Positions 53,118 through 62,459 of a stretch of 64,000 nucleotides of DNA are shown in pieces. The stretch lies in NCBI RefSeq assembly GCF_020907405.1, contig NZ_JAJJOE010000001.1:1-64000 (forward strand), given 5' to 3'. The number at the start of each line of letters is the position of its first letter. Positions within the stretch are counted from its first letter, which is position 1. This DNA comes from Arthrobacter sp. zg-Y769 (GTDB taxonomy: Bacteria > Actinomycetota > Actinomycetes > Actinomycetales > Micrococcaceae). Made by a program: the position numbers and the translations under genes. Under the pieces are notes generated by a model, which saw only the letters and a program-made list of their open reading frames with translations, searched no databases and was not told the DNA's origin.

Positions 53118-56100
53118 TCACGGGCCCAAGAGCTCGCCTGCGCTGAAACGCACCGAGGAACCGTTGCGGCCCTTAATGATCTGGAGCTGCGCCGGGATCC
53201 GCTGTTTCATTTCCGCCACGTGGCTGACCAGCCCGACCACGCGGCCGCCGTCGCGCAGGCCTTCCAGCGCATCCATAACCTGTTCCAGGGACTGCTCGTC
53301 GAGGCTGCCGAACCCTTCGTCCACGAAGAGGGTTTCAATGTTCACGCCGCCGGCTTCCTGCTGGACAACGTCCGCCAGGCCCAGGGCCAGGGCCAGGGAA
53401 GCCATGAAGCTTTCACCGCCGGAGAGGGTGGACGTGTCCCGGTGCTGCCCGGTCCACTCGTCCGTGACGTGCAGGCCCAGTCCCGCCTTGCGGTTGCCGG
53501 ATTTGGAATCGCTGTGCACCAGCGCATACCGGCCCCCGGTCATTGCGGCGAGCCGCTCGGTGGCGGCTGCCGCCACCTGCTCCAGCCGTGCGGCCAGGAC
53601 GTAGGTGCTCAGGGTCATCTTGTATTCGTTTTCGCCTCCGCCCCGGGCGGTGTCGGCAACCGACTGCAGCAGGTCCCGGCGGGCGCGCAGGGGTGCGGTG
53701 CGTTCGAGTGCCTCCCGGAGCTCGACGGAGTATTCCGCGAGCCGGACGTCCGAGCCTTCCAGCAGGCGGACCAGCAGCGCGGCTTCTTCCTGGGCCTTCC
53801 GTACCTCGGCGGCCTGTTCCGCGGCCTCTGCCACGTCTTCCTCGTCCGGCACGGCGAGCGGCTCCCCCGCTGCATCTTCCGGAGCCGCCGCGGCTTGGGC
53901 CTCCCGGCGCACCAGCAGCCGGCGGCCCTGCTCTTCCCACTCCGAGACCGCCGCCGCGTAGGCCTCGGCGGTGCCGGCGTCCAGCAGGGCGGCGCTGACC
54001 TCGGCAGCCGCTGCAAAGGGAGTACCGGACAATGCTGAGTCCAGTTCCGCGCCTACCCGTTCCGACTCCTCGTCGGCCGCGGCTGCGGCACCGGCGGCTT
54101 CCCGTGCAGCGGCCGCAAGCTCCGCGAACTCCGTAAGTGACCGGACCCGTTCGCTGATGCTGCCGAAACCCGACATGGCAGCGGTGATGCGGTCCGAGAG
54201 TTCCGCTGCCTGCTCGCGTGCCGCTGCCGCCCGGGACTCCGCCTGGGCGGCGGAAATGAGCGCCTCGGAGCGCGTTGCCTCCGTAGCCGCCAGTTCCGCG
54301 CTGATCGCCCTCAGGCGGCGTTCCGCTTCTGCCAGCGCCCGGACGGCTCCACGGGCCTGCTCCAGGTCGGCGCGTGCGGCGTCGAGCTCTGCCTGCGCAG
54401 AAGCAGCGTCCCCCGCGCCCCCGCGGGCACGAAGCACCGCAGCCTCTTCGGCGGTGGTGCCGGCCAGGTGCCGGGCCTCGTCGTAGGCTGCCTCCGCCGT
54501 GGCCGAACGTGCTTTCGCTTCCTGCTCGGCCTCGCGGGTTACCGGCGCCTCGCCGTCCGGCAGCACTGCAGGACGAGGGTGTTCCAGTCCGCCGCAGACC
54601 GGGCACGGCGTCCCGTCGGCGAGTTCCTGTGCCAGCTCGGCAGCGGCCTGCTCCAGTCTTGCCTGCAGCAGGTCCTGCCACGCCTGCCGGAGGTCCTGAT
54701 ATTCCTGGCGGGCGTCTGCGGCAGCCTTGCCGGCAGCCTCCGCACGTTTGCTTGCCGCGGCGTAGCCGCTGATGGTTGACACCAGCTCTTCCGCGGAGGC
54801 CAGGGCGGCTTCGGCCCGGGATTCCCCTTCCGCCAGCCGTCCCAGCGCAGCTGCTTCGCCGGCCAGCTCTGTCTCTTCCGTCCGCAGGGAGGCCAGCGTG
54901 GTGACGGCTTCGGCGGCCTGCGCCCGGTAAGCTTGGGCGGCTTCGGTCTCCGTCCCGGCGCGGGCGAGCAGCGCCTCGGTGCGTTCCTCGTCTTCGAGGG
55001 CCGCACGTGCAGCTGCGAGGTCCGCGCCCACCAGCGCCTCCAGCCCGTCCGGCAGCACCGTCCCGGCGTCCGGGAGCACATTGTAGGCAGGGGCGAGCGC
55101 ATGCCCGGCCAGGTCCTGCAAGGCCTCTTCCGCTTCGGCCCGGCGGTTTTCCGCACGCCGGGCGGCCGCTTCCGCGGCACGTACGCTGCCGGCCAGCACG
55201 GAAGCAGCGGCATGGGTTTGAAGTGCTGCCCGCTGCGGTTCAATCTCCGCTTCGGCCCGGGCGTGTTCGGCTTCCTCCCGGATCAGCTGCTGCAGGGCGA
55301 GTCCGCGGGCACGGCGGTGCTCGAATTCCTGCAGATGCTTCTCGGCGCCTTCGCGGGCCGTCTGCAGTTCGGCGAGTTCCTTGCGGGCCGCGGCTGTCCG
55401 GGAACCGAGCTCCGCCCGGAACTGTTCAAGCTCCTCTTCTCCCCGCTCGACGGCGCCGTCGCCCGCCTCGCTGCTCTCGGTCAGTTCATCGCGGTACCGT
55501 CGGATTTCGTCACCGGCGCGGCGCAGCACATGCTCGGACCGGGCCTGGGCGGCGTCAAAGCGGGCAGTGGCTTCAACCAGCTCGGCCTTGAGCCGGCGTT
55601 CCACGTCTTCGAACCGGGAGGTGCCGAACAGCTGCTGCAGCAGCTGTTCACGCGAGGCAGCATCGGCGCGGAGGAAGGCCGCGAAGTCGCCCTGCGGCAG
55701 CATCACCACCTTGGTGAACTGCTCCCGGTTCATCCCGAGCAGTTCGGCGATTTCCGCGGCGGCTTCGTCGTTGCGGGAGGACTTCTCCACCCACGCCCCG
55801 TCAACGAATTCCCGCAGCAGGGTCTTGGCCTGCTCGGTCACGGTGCTTTTCCCGCCGGCGCGCTTGGCGGGGCGTTCCCACTGCGGGCTCCGGGCCACGT
55901 CGAAGCGCCGGACACCTGAACTGAATTCGAGGACCACTTCGGGTGCGGTGTCCTGGGCGGCGTGGTCGCTGCGCAGCCGGCGTCCCTGCTGCCGGGCTCC
56001 CGGGACACTGCCGTAGAGGGCAAAGCAGATGGCGTCCAGCACGCTGGTCTTGCCGGCACCCGTGGGACCGTTCAACAGGAAGAGCCCGTGGGCACCCAGT

Positions 56101-56171
56101 TCATCAAAATCGATGACCTGCCGGTCCGCAAAGGGACCGAAGGCCTGCATTTCCAAGCGGTGGATTCTCAC
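53118..56171 (-). CDS. sbcC: Exonuclease SbcC (SMC-like ATPase)
   Basis: 1017 residues; ATPase subunit of the Mre11-Rad50-like nuclease that opens hairpins and processes DNA ends. Walker A is in LLNGPTGAGKTSVLDAICFAL; two long Ala/Glu-rich coiled coils flank the zinc hook CPVCGG (residues ~525-530); signature TLSGGESFMASLALALG and Walker B LFVDEGFGSLDEQ are at the C-terminus. The start overlaps the sbcD stop by 4 nt. The hook Cys pair is intact. Confidence 0.95.
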   Translation of the reverse strand: MRIHRLEMQAFGPFADRQVIDFDELGAHGLFLLNGPTGAGKTSVLDAICFALYGSVPGARQQGRRLRSDHAAQDTAPEVVLEFSSGVRRFDVARSPQWERPAKRAGGKSTVTEQAKTLLREFVDGAWVEKSSRNDEAAAEIAELLGMNREQFTKVVMLPQGDFAAFLRADAASREQLLQQLFGTSRFEDVERRLKAELVEATARFDAAQARSEHVLRRAGDEIRRYRDELTESSEAGDGAVERGEEELEQFRAELGSRTAAARKELAELQTAREGAEKHLQEFEHRRARGLALQQLIREEAEHARAEAEIEPQRAALQTHAAASVLAGSVRAAEAAARRAENRRAEAEEALQDLAGHALAPAYNVLPDAGTVLPDGLEALVGADLAAARAALEDEERTEALLARAGTETEAAQAYRAQAAEAVTTLASLRTEETELAGEAAALGRLAEGESRAEAALASAEELVSTISGYAAASKRAEAAGKAAADARQEYQDLRQAWQDLLQARLEQAAAELAQELADGTPCPVCGGLEHPRPAVLPDGEAPVTREAEQEAKARSATAEAAYDEARHLAGTTAEEAAVLRARGGAGDAASAQAELDAARADLEQARGAVRALAEAERRLRAISAELAATEATRSEALISAAQAESRAAAAREQAAELSDRITAAMSGFGSISERVRSLTEFAELAAAAREAAGAAAAADEESERVGAELDSALSGTPFAAAAEVSAALLDAGTAEAYAAAVSEWEEQGRRLLVRREAQAAAAPEDAAGEPLAVPDEEDVAEAAEQAAEVRKAQEEAALLVRLLEGSDVRLAEYSVELREALERTAPLRARRDLLQSVADTARGGGENEYKMTLSTYVLAARLEQVAAAATERLAAMTGGRYALVHSDSKSGNRKAGLGLHVTDEWTGQHRDTSTLSGGESFMASLALALGLADVVQQEAGGVNIETLFVDEGFGSLDEQSLEQVMDALEGLRDGGRVVGLVSHVAEMKQRIPAQLQIIKGRNGSSVRFSAGELLGP

Positions 56172-57331
56172 TGTGCAGCCTCGGCTTCGCGGACCTTGTT
56201 CAGGATTTCGATGAAGAGGTCCTTTTCCTCATCCGCTGCGCTGCGTGACCGGACATGCTCGAGGAATCCGCAGCAGATGTCGAGATCGTCGGTGGCCTTG
56301 GCCAGCCGCTGGCTGTAGGTCTGGGCCGGGCCCCGGGCACCGCCCTCCGGGTCGAAGGAAAGCACCAGGGTGTCGGGGAACCTGGTGCGGAGCCGTTCCA
56401 TGGCCTTGGCGGGCCGCTGGCTGTCGGTCAGGGTGATTTGGCAGTAGGCATCCTGCGCGTCGGCGAGATCCGGGTCCACCAGGAGGTCCTCGAGCTTGCC
56501 GCGCAGCACCGCCAGCCGGCGCGGGGCCGGCCAGGTGACGGGCTCAATGGACGCGAGGCCGCCGGCGTCGAACTCCAACAGCCACCCGCCCTTGGCCTGC
56601 CGCGCCTCGGAGAAGGAATACGGGAGCGGTGAACCGCTGTAGCGGACTGTGGGGCTGAGCTGCTGACGGCCGTGAAGATGGCCCAGGGCGGTGTAGGAAA
56701 ACTCCTTGAACAGGTCCAGGGGGACGGCGCCGAGGCCGCCCACTGCGAGGTCGCGTTCGCTGTCGCTGCTGATGCCGCCGCTGGCGAAGGTATGAGCCAT
56801 AACCACGGACGCAACAGGTTCGCCAGCCTGTTCACGGGCAAGGATGTCCTCGCGGATCCGCTGCACGGCAGCGGCCGTCACGGAGAAGTGGTTCGGGGCC
56901 TCGACCCCGAGGTCCCCCGCGGCGAGCCGCGGTTCCAGGTACGGGATGCCGTAGACGGCCACCGGCCTGCCTTCCACGGGAAGGATCACCGGGCGGGCGA
57001 TGTCCTCATAGCGCGTGCGCAGGTGCACGCCGGCGCGCTCGAACAGTGCGCTGCCGAAACCCAGCCGGGCGGCGGAATCATGGTTTCCGCTGGAAAGCAC
57101 CACCGCCGCGCCTGCACCCGTGATGCGTTCCAGCGCCGAGTCCAGCAGGCGTACCGTGTCCACTGCCGGAAGCGCGCGGTCGTACACGTCCCCTGCGATC
57201 AGCACGGCATCCACCCGCTCCCGGCGCACCGTGTCCACGAGCCGGTCGATGAAGTCCGCCTGGGCGTCCAGCATTCCGACGCCGTGGAAGGATCGGCCGA
57301 GGTGCCAGTCTGAAGTGTGCAGTAAACGCAT
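56168..57331 (-). CDS. sbcD: Exonuclease SbcD (Mre11-like)
   Basis: 387 residues; Mn-dependent nuclease. Metal-binding motifs: HTSDWHLGRSFHG (I), LIAGDVYDRA (II), VLSSGNHDSAARLGF (III), later VVMAHTFASGG (IV) and ALGHLHGRQQL (V). First gene of the sbcDC operon; TAGGTT lies 7 nt before the ATG (leaderless). A hairpin (57371-57402) separates it from aqpZ. Confidence 0.95.
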   Translation of the reverse strand: MRLLHTSDWHLGRSFHGVGMLDAQADFIDRLVDTVRRERVDAVLIAGDVYDRALPAVDTVRLLDSALERITGAGAAVVLSSGNHDSAARLGFGSALFERAGVHLRTRYEDIARPVILPVEGRPVAVYGIPYLEPRLAAGDLGVEAPNHFSVTAAAVQRIREDILAREQAGEPVASVVMAHTFASGGISSDSERDLAVGGLGAVPLDLFKEFSYTALGHLHGRQQLSPTVRYSGSPLPYSFSEARQAKGGWLLEFDAGGLASIEPVTWPAPRRLAVLRGKLEDLLVDPDLADAQDAYCQITLTDSQRPAKAMERLRTRFPDTLVLSFDPEGGARGPAQTYSQRLAKATDDLDICCGFLEHVRSRSAADEEKDLFIEILNKVREAEAAQ

Positions 57332-57370
57332 GTCTTAAAACCTACAGCCCGGCTCCGACACTTAACTCAA

Positions 57371-57402
57371 CCGGGGGCAGCGGCGTGTGCCACTGCCCCC
57401 GG
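57371..57402 (-). terminator. Hairpin after aqpZ
   Basis: CCGGGGGCAG and CTGCCCCCGG form a 10-bp perfect stem with a 12-nt loop, 20 nt past the aqpZ stop and before the sbcD promoter. Confidence 0.75.
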
Positions 57403-57423
57403 GGGTGTTAGTACTTCGTTGCG

Positions 57424-58428
57424 CTACGGGCGGCTGCCCGGCGTGCCGTCCTCCGGACGGGTTGTGCCGGTTCCGTCTGCGGGCTTGTCAAAGAAGCCTT
57501 TGGCTTCCTCGTCCACAACCGGCGTCGTGCTGCCGGCGGTGGAAGCCGGCTTGGCCGGCTTGCTGACGGCCGGCTTGGCGGTATCGGCGTCATCAGCGGC
57601 CGCCTCCAGGGCGGCGGCATCGTTGCGGTGCGCGTCAATGGTCATGTCGACGCTGCGGAAAATCAGGCCGGCAATCACTGCCCCGAGCAGGGGTGCAACC
57701 CAGAACAGCCAGAGCTGCTCCCGGGCCCAGCCCTCGGAGAAGAGGGCGACGGCGGTGGAACGGGCCGGGTTGATGCCGCCGTTGGTGACGGGAACAAGCA
57801 CGGTCAGCAGGACCGCATAGGCCACGCCGACTGCGAAGGCACCCTTGGCCGCGGTGGAGCGGCGGGATTCCGTCGTTGCCCTACGGGACGCTGCACCGAG
57901 GAAGACGGCGGTCAGCAGGGCACCCGCAATGACCTCCATCAGCAGTGCGCTGGTAAGCGGGAAGAAGTTCGTCGAGTGATCGTCGAAACCGTTGGCCGTA
58001 CCGCTCATGAACGTGCGGGCCTCCTCGGCAATCTGCGTATGGCCGTTAATAACCACCCACAGGATGGCAACGCCGAGGACGGCGCCTACCACCTGGGCCA
58101 GGACGTACGGCAGGACGAACTTCCAGGCCGTGCGTCCGGCGACTGCGCTGCCAAGGGTGATGGCGGGGTTGAAGTGGCCGCCCGAAACGTAGCCGAAAGC
58201 CACCATTGCGGCGGCAAGTGCCAGGCCGAAAGCCAGCGGCGACGTAATGCCGGTGCCGGTGCTGAAGATGGCAATCCCGATGCCGACGAAGAGCAGCAGG
58301 AAGGAGCCGATAGCCTCGGCTACCGTCCGTCCGACAAACCCGTAGTTGTAGCCACCGTTTGCAGGCGCTGCATTGCGGGCGGGCGTTACGGCCCGGGCTC
58401 CGCTGAGTGGTAAGGACTCAGATGACAT
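57424..58428 (-). CDS. aqpZ: Aquaporin Z family water channel
   Basis: 334 residues, six helices. Two NPA boxes: GGHFNPAITLGSAVAGR (~82-98) and GGINPARSTAVALFSEGW (~220). The ARSTAVA after the second NPA, with the pore Arg and small residues, matches AqpZ rather than glycerol facilitators. N-terminal 30 and C-terminal ~75 residues are additional: the C-terminal tail is Ala/Asp/Lys/Pro/Thr-rich and likely disordered in the cytoplasm. Upstream region to 58952 has no other gene. Confidence 0.93.
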   Translation of the reverse strand: MSSESLPLSGARAVTPARNAAPANGGYNYGFVGRTVAEAIGSFLLLFVGIGIAIFSTGTGITSPLAFGLALAAAMVAFGYVSGGHFNPAITLGSAVAGRTAWKFVLPYVLAQVVGAVLGVAILWVVINGHTQIAEEARTFMSGTANGFDDHSTNFFPLTSALLMEVIAGALLTAVFLGAASRRATTESRRSTAAKGAFAVGVAYAVLLTVLVPVTNGGINPARSTAVALFSEGWAREQLWLFWVAPLLGAVIAGLIFRSVDMTIDAHRNDAAALEAAADDADTAKPAVSKPAKPASTAGSTTPVVDEEAKGFFDKPADGTGTTRPEDGTPGSRP

Positions 58429-58952
58429 GGAAGAGGAATTCCTAACGTGAGGAGGGCGGCACTGGATTCACGGCCGCCGCTGCAAAAAGAAGCGGTACTG
58501 CGGCACGGCCCGGCCGGATTGTGCCGGTGCCGGGACATGCGCGAACTCACTACAAACTACCCCACCGTGTCAGCGCAGCCTGTTAACTCCCTGAATTTGG
58601 CCTGTATCCCCGGTGGATTGGCGCGGGCTGAGCTGCGTTTGTACCGTCCGCTTACGGACAGGTAAGGCGGCCTGCGTGGCGTCTGAAGCTCCTTAGCTGT
58701 ACAGAAGGTGAGCGGTCCCGGCATCACCTGTACAGAAGGCGGGGCGGTTCCGGCACAGGGTCCCGCCATGTGGTGCCGGTGTTGCCAGTGGGACCACAGG
58801 AGTCCCTCACGCCACATTCGCTGGGATGCCGTGCTGGCGGCGCCCCGGTCCCGGCTGGCCCCGGTCCCGCAAACCCAGCGCGGTCAGCACAGCCAGCCCC
58901 GCAGCCAGGCCCCGCAGCCAGGCCCCCAGGACCCACCGCCTATGCTGGAGGA
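58429..58952. other. Intergenic region with direct repeat, no supportable gene
   Basis: 524 nt between aqpZ (minus) and the ADP-ribosylglycohydrolase-like gene (plus). It holds the promoters of both genes and a two-copy imperfect direct repeat at 58697-58755. The stretch just before the plus gene contains a repeated CCCGCAGCCAGG. Open frames in the region have no binding site or family signal. Confidence 0.6.
58697..58755. repeat. Imperfect 31-bp direct repeat, two copies
   Basis: CTGTACAGAAGG starts both copies (58697 and 58728); the following ~15 nt (GGCGGTYCCGGCA-like) are also similar. Period 31 nt. It may be an operator pair or simple duplication. Confidence 0.7.
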
Positions 58953-59984
58953 GTGATCCCCGAACCAGATTCCGCCCCTGTTTTCCTTTCCTCCGCTGAC
59001 CTGTCGGCAAAGATGCACGGCTGCCTGCTCGGCGGTGCGCTGGGTGATGCTGCGGCCTCCGGGTCCCGGTCCGCGTCCGGCACGTCGATCTCCGCGGACA
59101 CACAGCTGGCCCTCTACTCGCTGGACGGGCTGCTCGAGGCCATCGAATGGGCAAACGAAGGAGTGGGCGCGGACGAGACGGCATGCGTCTGGCTGGCCTA
59201 TCTCCGCTGGATGCGCGGGCAGGGCCTGCCGCTTCCCGAGGCCGGACCGTCACCGCTGCCCCGGCCCATCGATTCCGAGCCGCTGCTGCGGTGCGAGGGA
59301 ACCAACGACGGCGGTACCGTCGATCCCGATGTCCTCTCAGCCCTCGCCACCGGGGAAATGGGCACGCGGCAACGCCCGCTCAACACTTCCGTCAACACCC
59401 CTGCCGCACTGGTGCGCTCGGCTCCGTTCGGTCTGCTCCCCTACGTCGAGACCGAAACGGTCTACAAGCTGGCGCTCGACGCCGCCTCGCTGACGCACGG
59501 ACATCCCTCGGCCCGGCACAGCGCAGCGGTCTTTGCGTCCACGGTCCACGGCCTGCTCGCGCCCGGGGCAACGCTCCACAGCGCTGCAGAAGCGGCACTG
59601 GCCAGGGCACGGGACAACGGGATGCCCGAACTCGCCGACCGGCTGCAGCCGGTACTGACGGACGACGACGCCGCTGCCGCCGCCGCGGGATCAGCCAGTC
59701 GGGCGCTCACCGCGGAGGACGCCCTGATGCTTGGGCTCCTCGCCGCACTGGCCGTAGAAGCCGCAACCTACGCTGCCGCTGAAAATACGGGCCTCAGTGC
59801 CGCAACGGCCGCCGCCGTCCAACAGGCCGCAGCAGCGGGCGGCTCCCCCGCCGCCGTCGTGGCCGGAAGCCTGCTGGGAACCCGGTTCGGCACCCTGCCC
59901 GAAGCCGACCTTGAGGCTCTGCGGGAACGCAGCGTCATCGAGAAGCTCGCCGCAGGATTCGTTGCCGCAACGGTCGCGCCCTAG
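58953..59984 (+). CDS. ADP-ribosylglycohydrolase-like protein, degenerate active site
   Basis: 343 residues with GTG start; TATGCT lies 6 nt upstream (leaderless). The family core is clear: KMHGCLLGGALGDAA, then ADTQLALYSLDGLLEA in place of the (T/S)DDT motif (one Asp kept), LNTSVNTPAALVRSAPFGLL and LTHGHPSARHSAAVFAS. The C-terminal metal-binding motif (GDSDT..A in active enzymes) is replaced by AAGGSPAAVVAGSLLGTRFG: the Asp pair is gone. It is thus probably inactive or altered. The gene stands alone, with dnaQ-BRCT converging. Confidence 0.85.
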   Translation: MIPEPDSAPVFLSSADLSAKMHGCLLGGALGDAAASGSRSASGTSISADTQLALYSLDGLLEAIEWANEGVGADETACVWLAYLRWMRGQGLPLPEAGPSPLPRPIDSEPLLRCEGTNDGGTVDPDVLSALATGEMGTRQRPLNTSVNTPAALVRSAPFGLLPYVETETVYKLALDAASLTHGHPSARHSAAVFASTVHGLLAPGATLHSAAEAALARARDNGMPELADRLQPVLTDDDAAAAAAGSASRALTAEDALMLGLLAALAVEAATYAAAENTGLSAATAAAVQQAAAAGGSPAAVVAGSLLGTRFGTLPEADLEALRERSVIEKLAAGFVAATVAP

Positions 59985-60011
59985 CCGGGGGTTCTGCCGC
60001 GGGGCCGGCCG

Positions 60012-61028
60012 CTACTGCGAGGCCCGCGGCCAGATCCCGCCGAGGGTCTGCAGGAATTCGGCTTCGGACAGCACCTCAATGCGCTGCCCCCGCTCGTGCA
60101 GGTCCAGGACCCGCCGGGCCTTGCCGGTCAGGCGCCCGCTGCGCAGGTCTCCCGGTTCAAAACCGTCACCGACCACCAGCACGCTGGTGGCACGCGTGAC
60201 GTTGCTGGCCGTGCGGGCACCGACCTCGGCGGCACGGTTCTTGGCGGTCTGCCGCGCCATACCCAGGTCACCGGTGAACACAATCGTCTGCCCGAACAGC
60301 GGATGCGCCGGGTCCGCCAGCGGATTCGGCTGCGGATTCTCCCCCTCGGACGGCCAGCCCTGCCACACGGCACCTGCCGCGGCCGGGGTCCCGGTGCCAC
60401 GGGCCAATGCGTCCCGCGTCGCCTTGGAGAGCGGGTGCTGCCCCGGCACATAGGCCGGCAGGTGGGAAGCCGGCCGACCGTCCCGCAGGAAAAACTCCGG
60501 CATGGACTGCGCACCGCTGCGCCGGGCGATATCGACCATGATCCCGGCGCAGGCGCGGGCGTCCTCGGTGGCATCGTGGTGGTTCAGCAGGGGAACCCCG
60601 GCGGCTTCGGCAGCGAAGGGCAGCGAATGTGAGGGCAGCTGGTAGGTGCGGCGCGAATGGACCACTGTGCAGGTGTAGTCATAGGCAGGCCCGGCCAGCT
60701 CGGAGACCTCCAGTGCGGAGCGGATGACGCCCAGGTCGAAGGCGGCATTGTGCGCCACCAGCAGGTCATCACCGATAAAGGCGCCGATCTCCGGAAACAG
60801 CTCGCCGAACCGCGGAGCTCCCGCCACCATTTCGGGTTCGATCCCGTGGATCCGCACATTGCGCGGATCGAAATAGTCGTGTCCCTCCGGGGGCCGCATC
60901 AGCCAGGAGGCTTCCTCGACAACCTGGCCCCCGCGGACCCTGACAAGCCCGACGGAACAAGGCGAACCCCGGAAGCCGTTGGCTGTTTCAAAATCTATTG
61001 CGGTGAAGCTGAGCCCTGTTTCAGGCAT
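60012..61028 (-). CDS. DnaQ-like exonuclease with BRCT domain
   Basis: 338 residues. N-terminal DEDDh exonuclease: FTAIDFETANGFRGSP (DxE), LLVAHNAAFDLGVIRS (D), LLNHHDATEDARACAGIMVD (HxxxxD). C-terminal BRCT domain ~255-335: FGQTIVFTGDLGMARQTAKN, then SNVTRATSVLVVGDGF. The same two-domain form is common in Actinobacteria; such proteins may proofread or repair DNA. Start MPETGLSF overlaps the dedA stop by 8 nt, so it is translationally coupled to it. Confidence 0.93.
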   Translation of the reverse strand: MPETGLSFTAIDFETANGFRGSPCSVGLVRVRGGQVVEEASWLMRPPEGHDYFDPRNVRIHGIEPEMVAGAPRFGELFPEIGAFIGDDLLVAHNAAFDLGVIRSALEVSELAGPAYDYTCTVVHSRRTYQLPSHSLPFAAEAAGVPLLNHHDATEDARACAGIMVDIARRSGAQSMPEFFLRDGRPASHLPAYVPGQHPLSKATRDALARGTGTPAAAGAVWQGWPSEGENPQPNPLADPAHPLFGQTIVFTGDLGMARQTAKNRAAEVGARTASNVTRATSVLVVGDGFEPGDLRSGRLTGKARRVLDLHERGQRIEVLSEAEFLQTLGGIWPRASQ

Positions 61029-61719
61029 TCTCGCGGGCCACACGCTTCCGCCGGGAACTACGCACCTTGGCCGCCACGAACCACACGGCTGCGATGATGA
61101 CCGCGACGATGACGATCTTCTGGAAAATCCCGGCGTACTGTTCGACGATGTGCCAGCTTTCGCCCAGATAGTAGCCGGCCACGATGAAGATCGTGTTCCA
61201 GATCAGGCTGCCGGCTGTCGTCAGTGCCGTGAAGGTCAACAGGTGCATCCGCTCGATACCCGCCGGGATCGAAATGAGGCTGCGGAACAACGGAATCATC
61301 CGGCCAAAGAACACGGCCTTGTTGCCGTGCCGCTCGAACCAGGCTTCCACCTTGTCCACATCTTCCAGGTCCACCAGCGGAACCTTCGCCACGATCCTGC
61401 GCATCCGGTTCCGGCCCAGCCAGGCGCCCAGCCCGTAGAGCGCCAGGGCACCGATGACGGAACCCAGCGTCGTCCAGAACAGTGCGGCGATGATGGAGAA
61501 GTTGCCCTGGCTGGCGGTGAATCCGGCCAGCGGAAGAATGATTTCGCTCGGCAGCGGAGGGAAAAGGTTTTCCAGGGCGATGGCCAGCCCTGCACCGGGG
61601 GCACCGATGGTTTCCATCATGCCGACCGCCCAGTCCGCCACACCCCCGAGGGCTGAGGGGTCGCTCGAGCCTTCGGCGACGACGGAGGCGGCTGGGGTAA
61701 CGGCTTGTGTAATAGTCAT
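61021..61719 (-). CDS. DedA-family membrane protein
   Basis: 232 residues, about five membrane segments. The family motif is in LENLFPPLPSEIILPLAG (E.F.P.P.PSE) and in GRMIPLFRSLISIPAGIERM (the R...PG core). DedA proteins flip or recycle lipid carriers such as undecaprenyl phosphate, or export small molecules. First gene of a pair with the DnaQ-BRCT protein. No obvious SD; GCGAG precedes the ATG. Confidence 0.93.
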   Translation of the reverse strand: MTITQAVTPAASVVAEGSSDPSALGGVADWAVGMMETIGAPGAGLAIALENLFPPLPSEIILPLAGFTASQGNFSIIAALFWTTLGSVIGALALYGLGAWLGRNRMRRIVAKVPLVDLEDVDKVEAWFERHGNKAVFFGRMIPLFRSLISIPAGIERMHLLTFTALTTAGSLIWNTIFIVAGYYLGESWHIVEQYAGIFQKIVIVAVIIAAVWFVAAKVRSSRRKRVARENA

Positions 61720-61814
61720 CTCGCGCTCAATTCTGCCCTAGGCCCCCCGGCGGGGAAGAATCGGAGCCGCCTTGCCCGGCGTGTTTGGGACACATCACAC
61801 AGCCCGGCCGCACG

Positions 61815-62459
61815 TCAGGAAACGCGCGGAGTCCCCTCCCCGAGGGCGGCAACCAGCGCCGGCAGCAGGGCGCGGAAGGCCTGGCCGCGGTGGCTGATGG
61901 CGTTCTTTTCCGCACCGGTCAGCTCCGCGCAGCTGCGGTCCAGCCCGGCCGGCTGCAGGATCGGGTCGTAGCCGAAGCCGCCCGCGCCCCGGGCCGATTC
62001 CAGCAGGGTTCCCCGCAGCTCACCGCGCTCAACGGTTTCGCCGCCGTCGGGCAGCGCCAGGGCAGCGGCGCAGACGAATGCGGCTCCCCGGTGCTCGGCG
62101 GAAATATCCGCCAGCTGGGCCAGGAGCAGTTCAAGGTTCGCGGCGTCGTCGCCGTGCCGTCCGGACCAGCGCGCGGAGAAAATACCCGGCGCTCCCCCAA
62201 GGACGTCCACGGCCAGCCCCGAATCGTCCGCCACGGCGGGCAGGCCGGTGGCAGCGGCCACCGCATGGGCCTTCAGCAGTGCGTTCTCTTCAAAGGTGAC
62301 GCCGGTTTCGGCGACGTCGGGAACCCCTGCCGCCGCGGCATCGATCACCTGCGTGTCGACGTCGAGCCCGGGCACCTGGCCGCGCAGCAGTTCCCGCAGC
62401 TCGCGCAGCTTGCCCGGGTTGCGGGTGGCCAGGACCAGGCGGGCCTGCGGCTGCTGCAT
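61815..62459 (-). CDS. rdgB: Non-canonical purine NTP pyrophosphatase
   Basis: 214 residues; hydrolyses ITP, XTP and dITP to prevent misincorporation. LATRNPGKLRELRELL opens the protein; TGVTFEENALLKAHAVAAATGL and VADDSGLAVDVLGGAPGIFSARWSG are the substrate and metal motifs; ELTGAEKNAISHRGQA ends it. The ATG overlaps the rph stop by 1 nt (TAATG), giving translational coupling. Confidence 0.96.
   Translation of the reverse strand: MQQPQARLVLATRNPGKLRELRELLRGQVPGLDVDTQVIDAAAAGVPDVAETGVTFEENALLKAHAVAAATGLPAVADDSGLAVDVLGGAPGIFSARWSGRHGDDAANLELLLAQLADISAEHRGAAFVCAAALALPDGGETVERGELRGTLLESARGAGGFGYDPILQPAGLDRSCAELTGAEKNAISHRGQAFRALLPALVAALGEGTPRVS

Noticed and set aside
58447-58665. Plus-strand 72-codon open frame upstream of the ADP-ribosylglycohydrolase homologue
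   Set aside because: No ribosome binding site or -10 at the start, no domain, and overlaps the promoter region of aqpZ.
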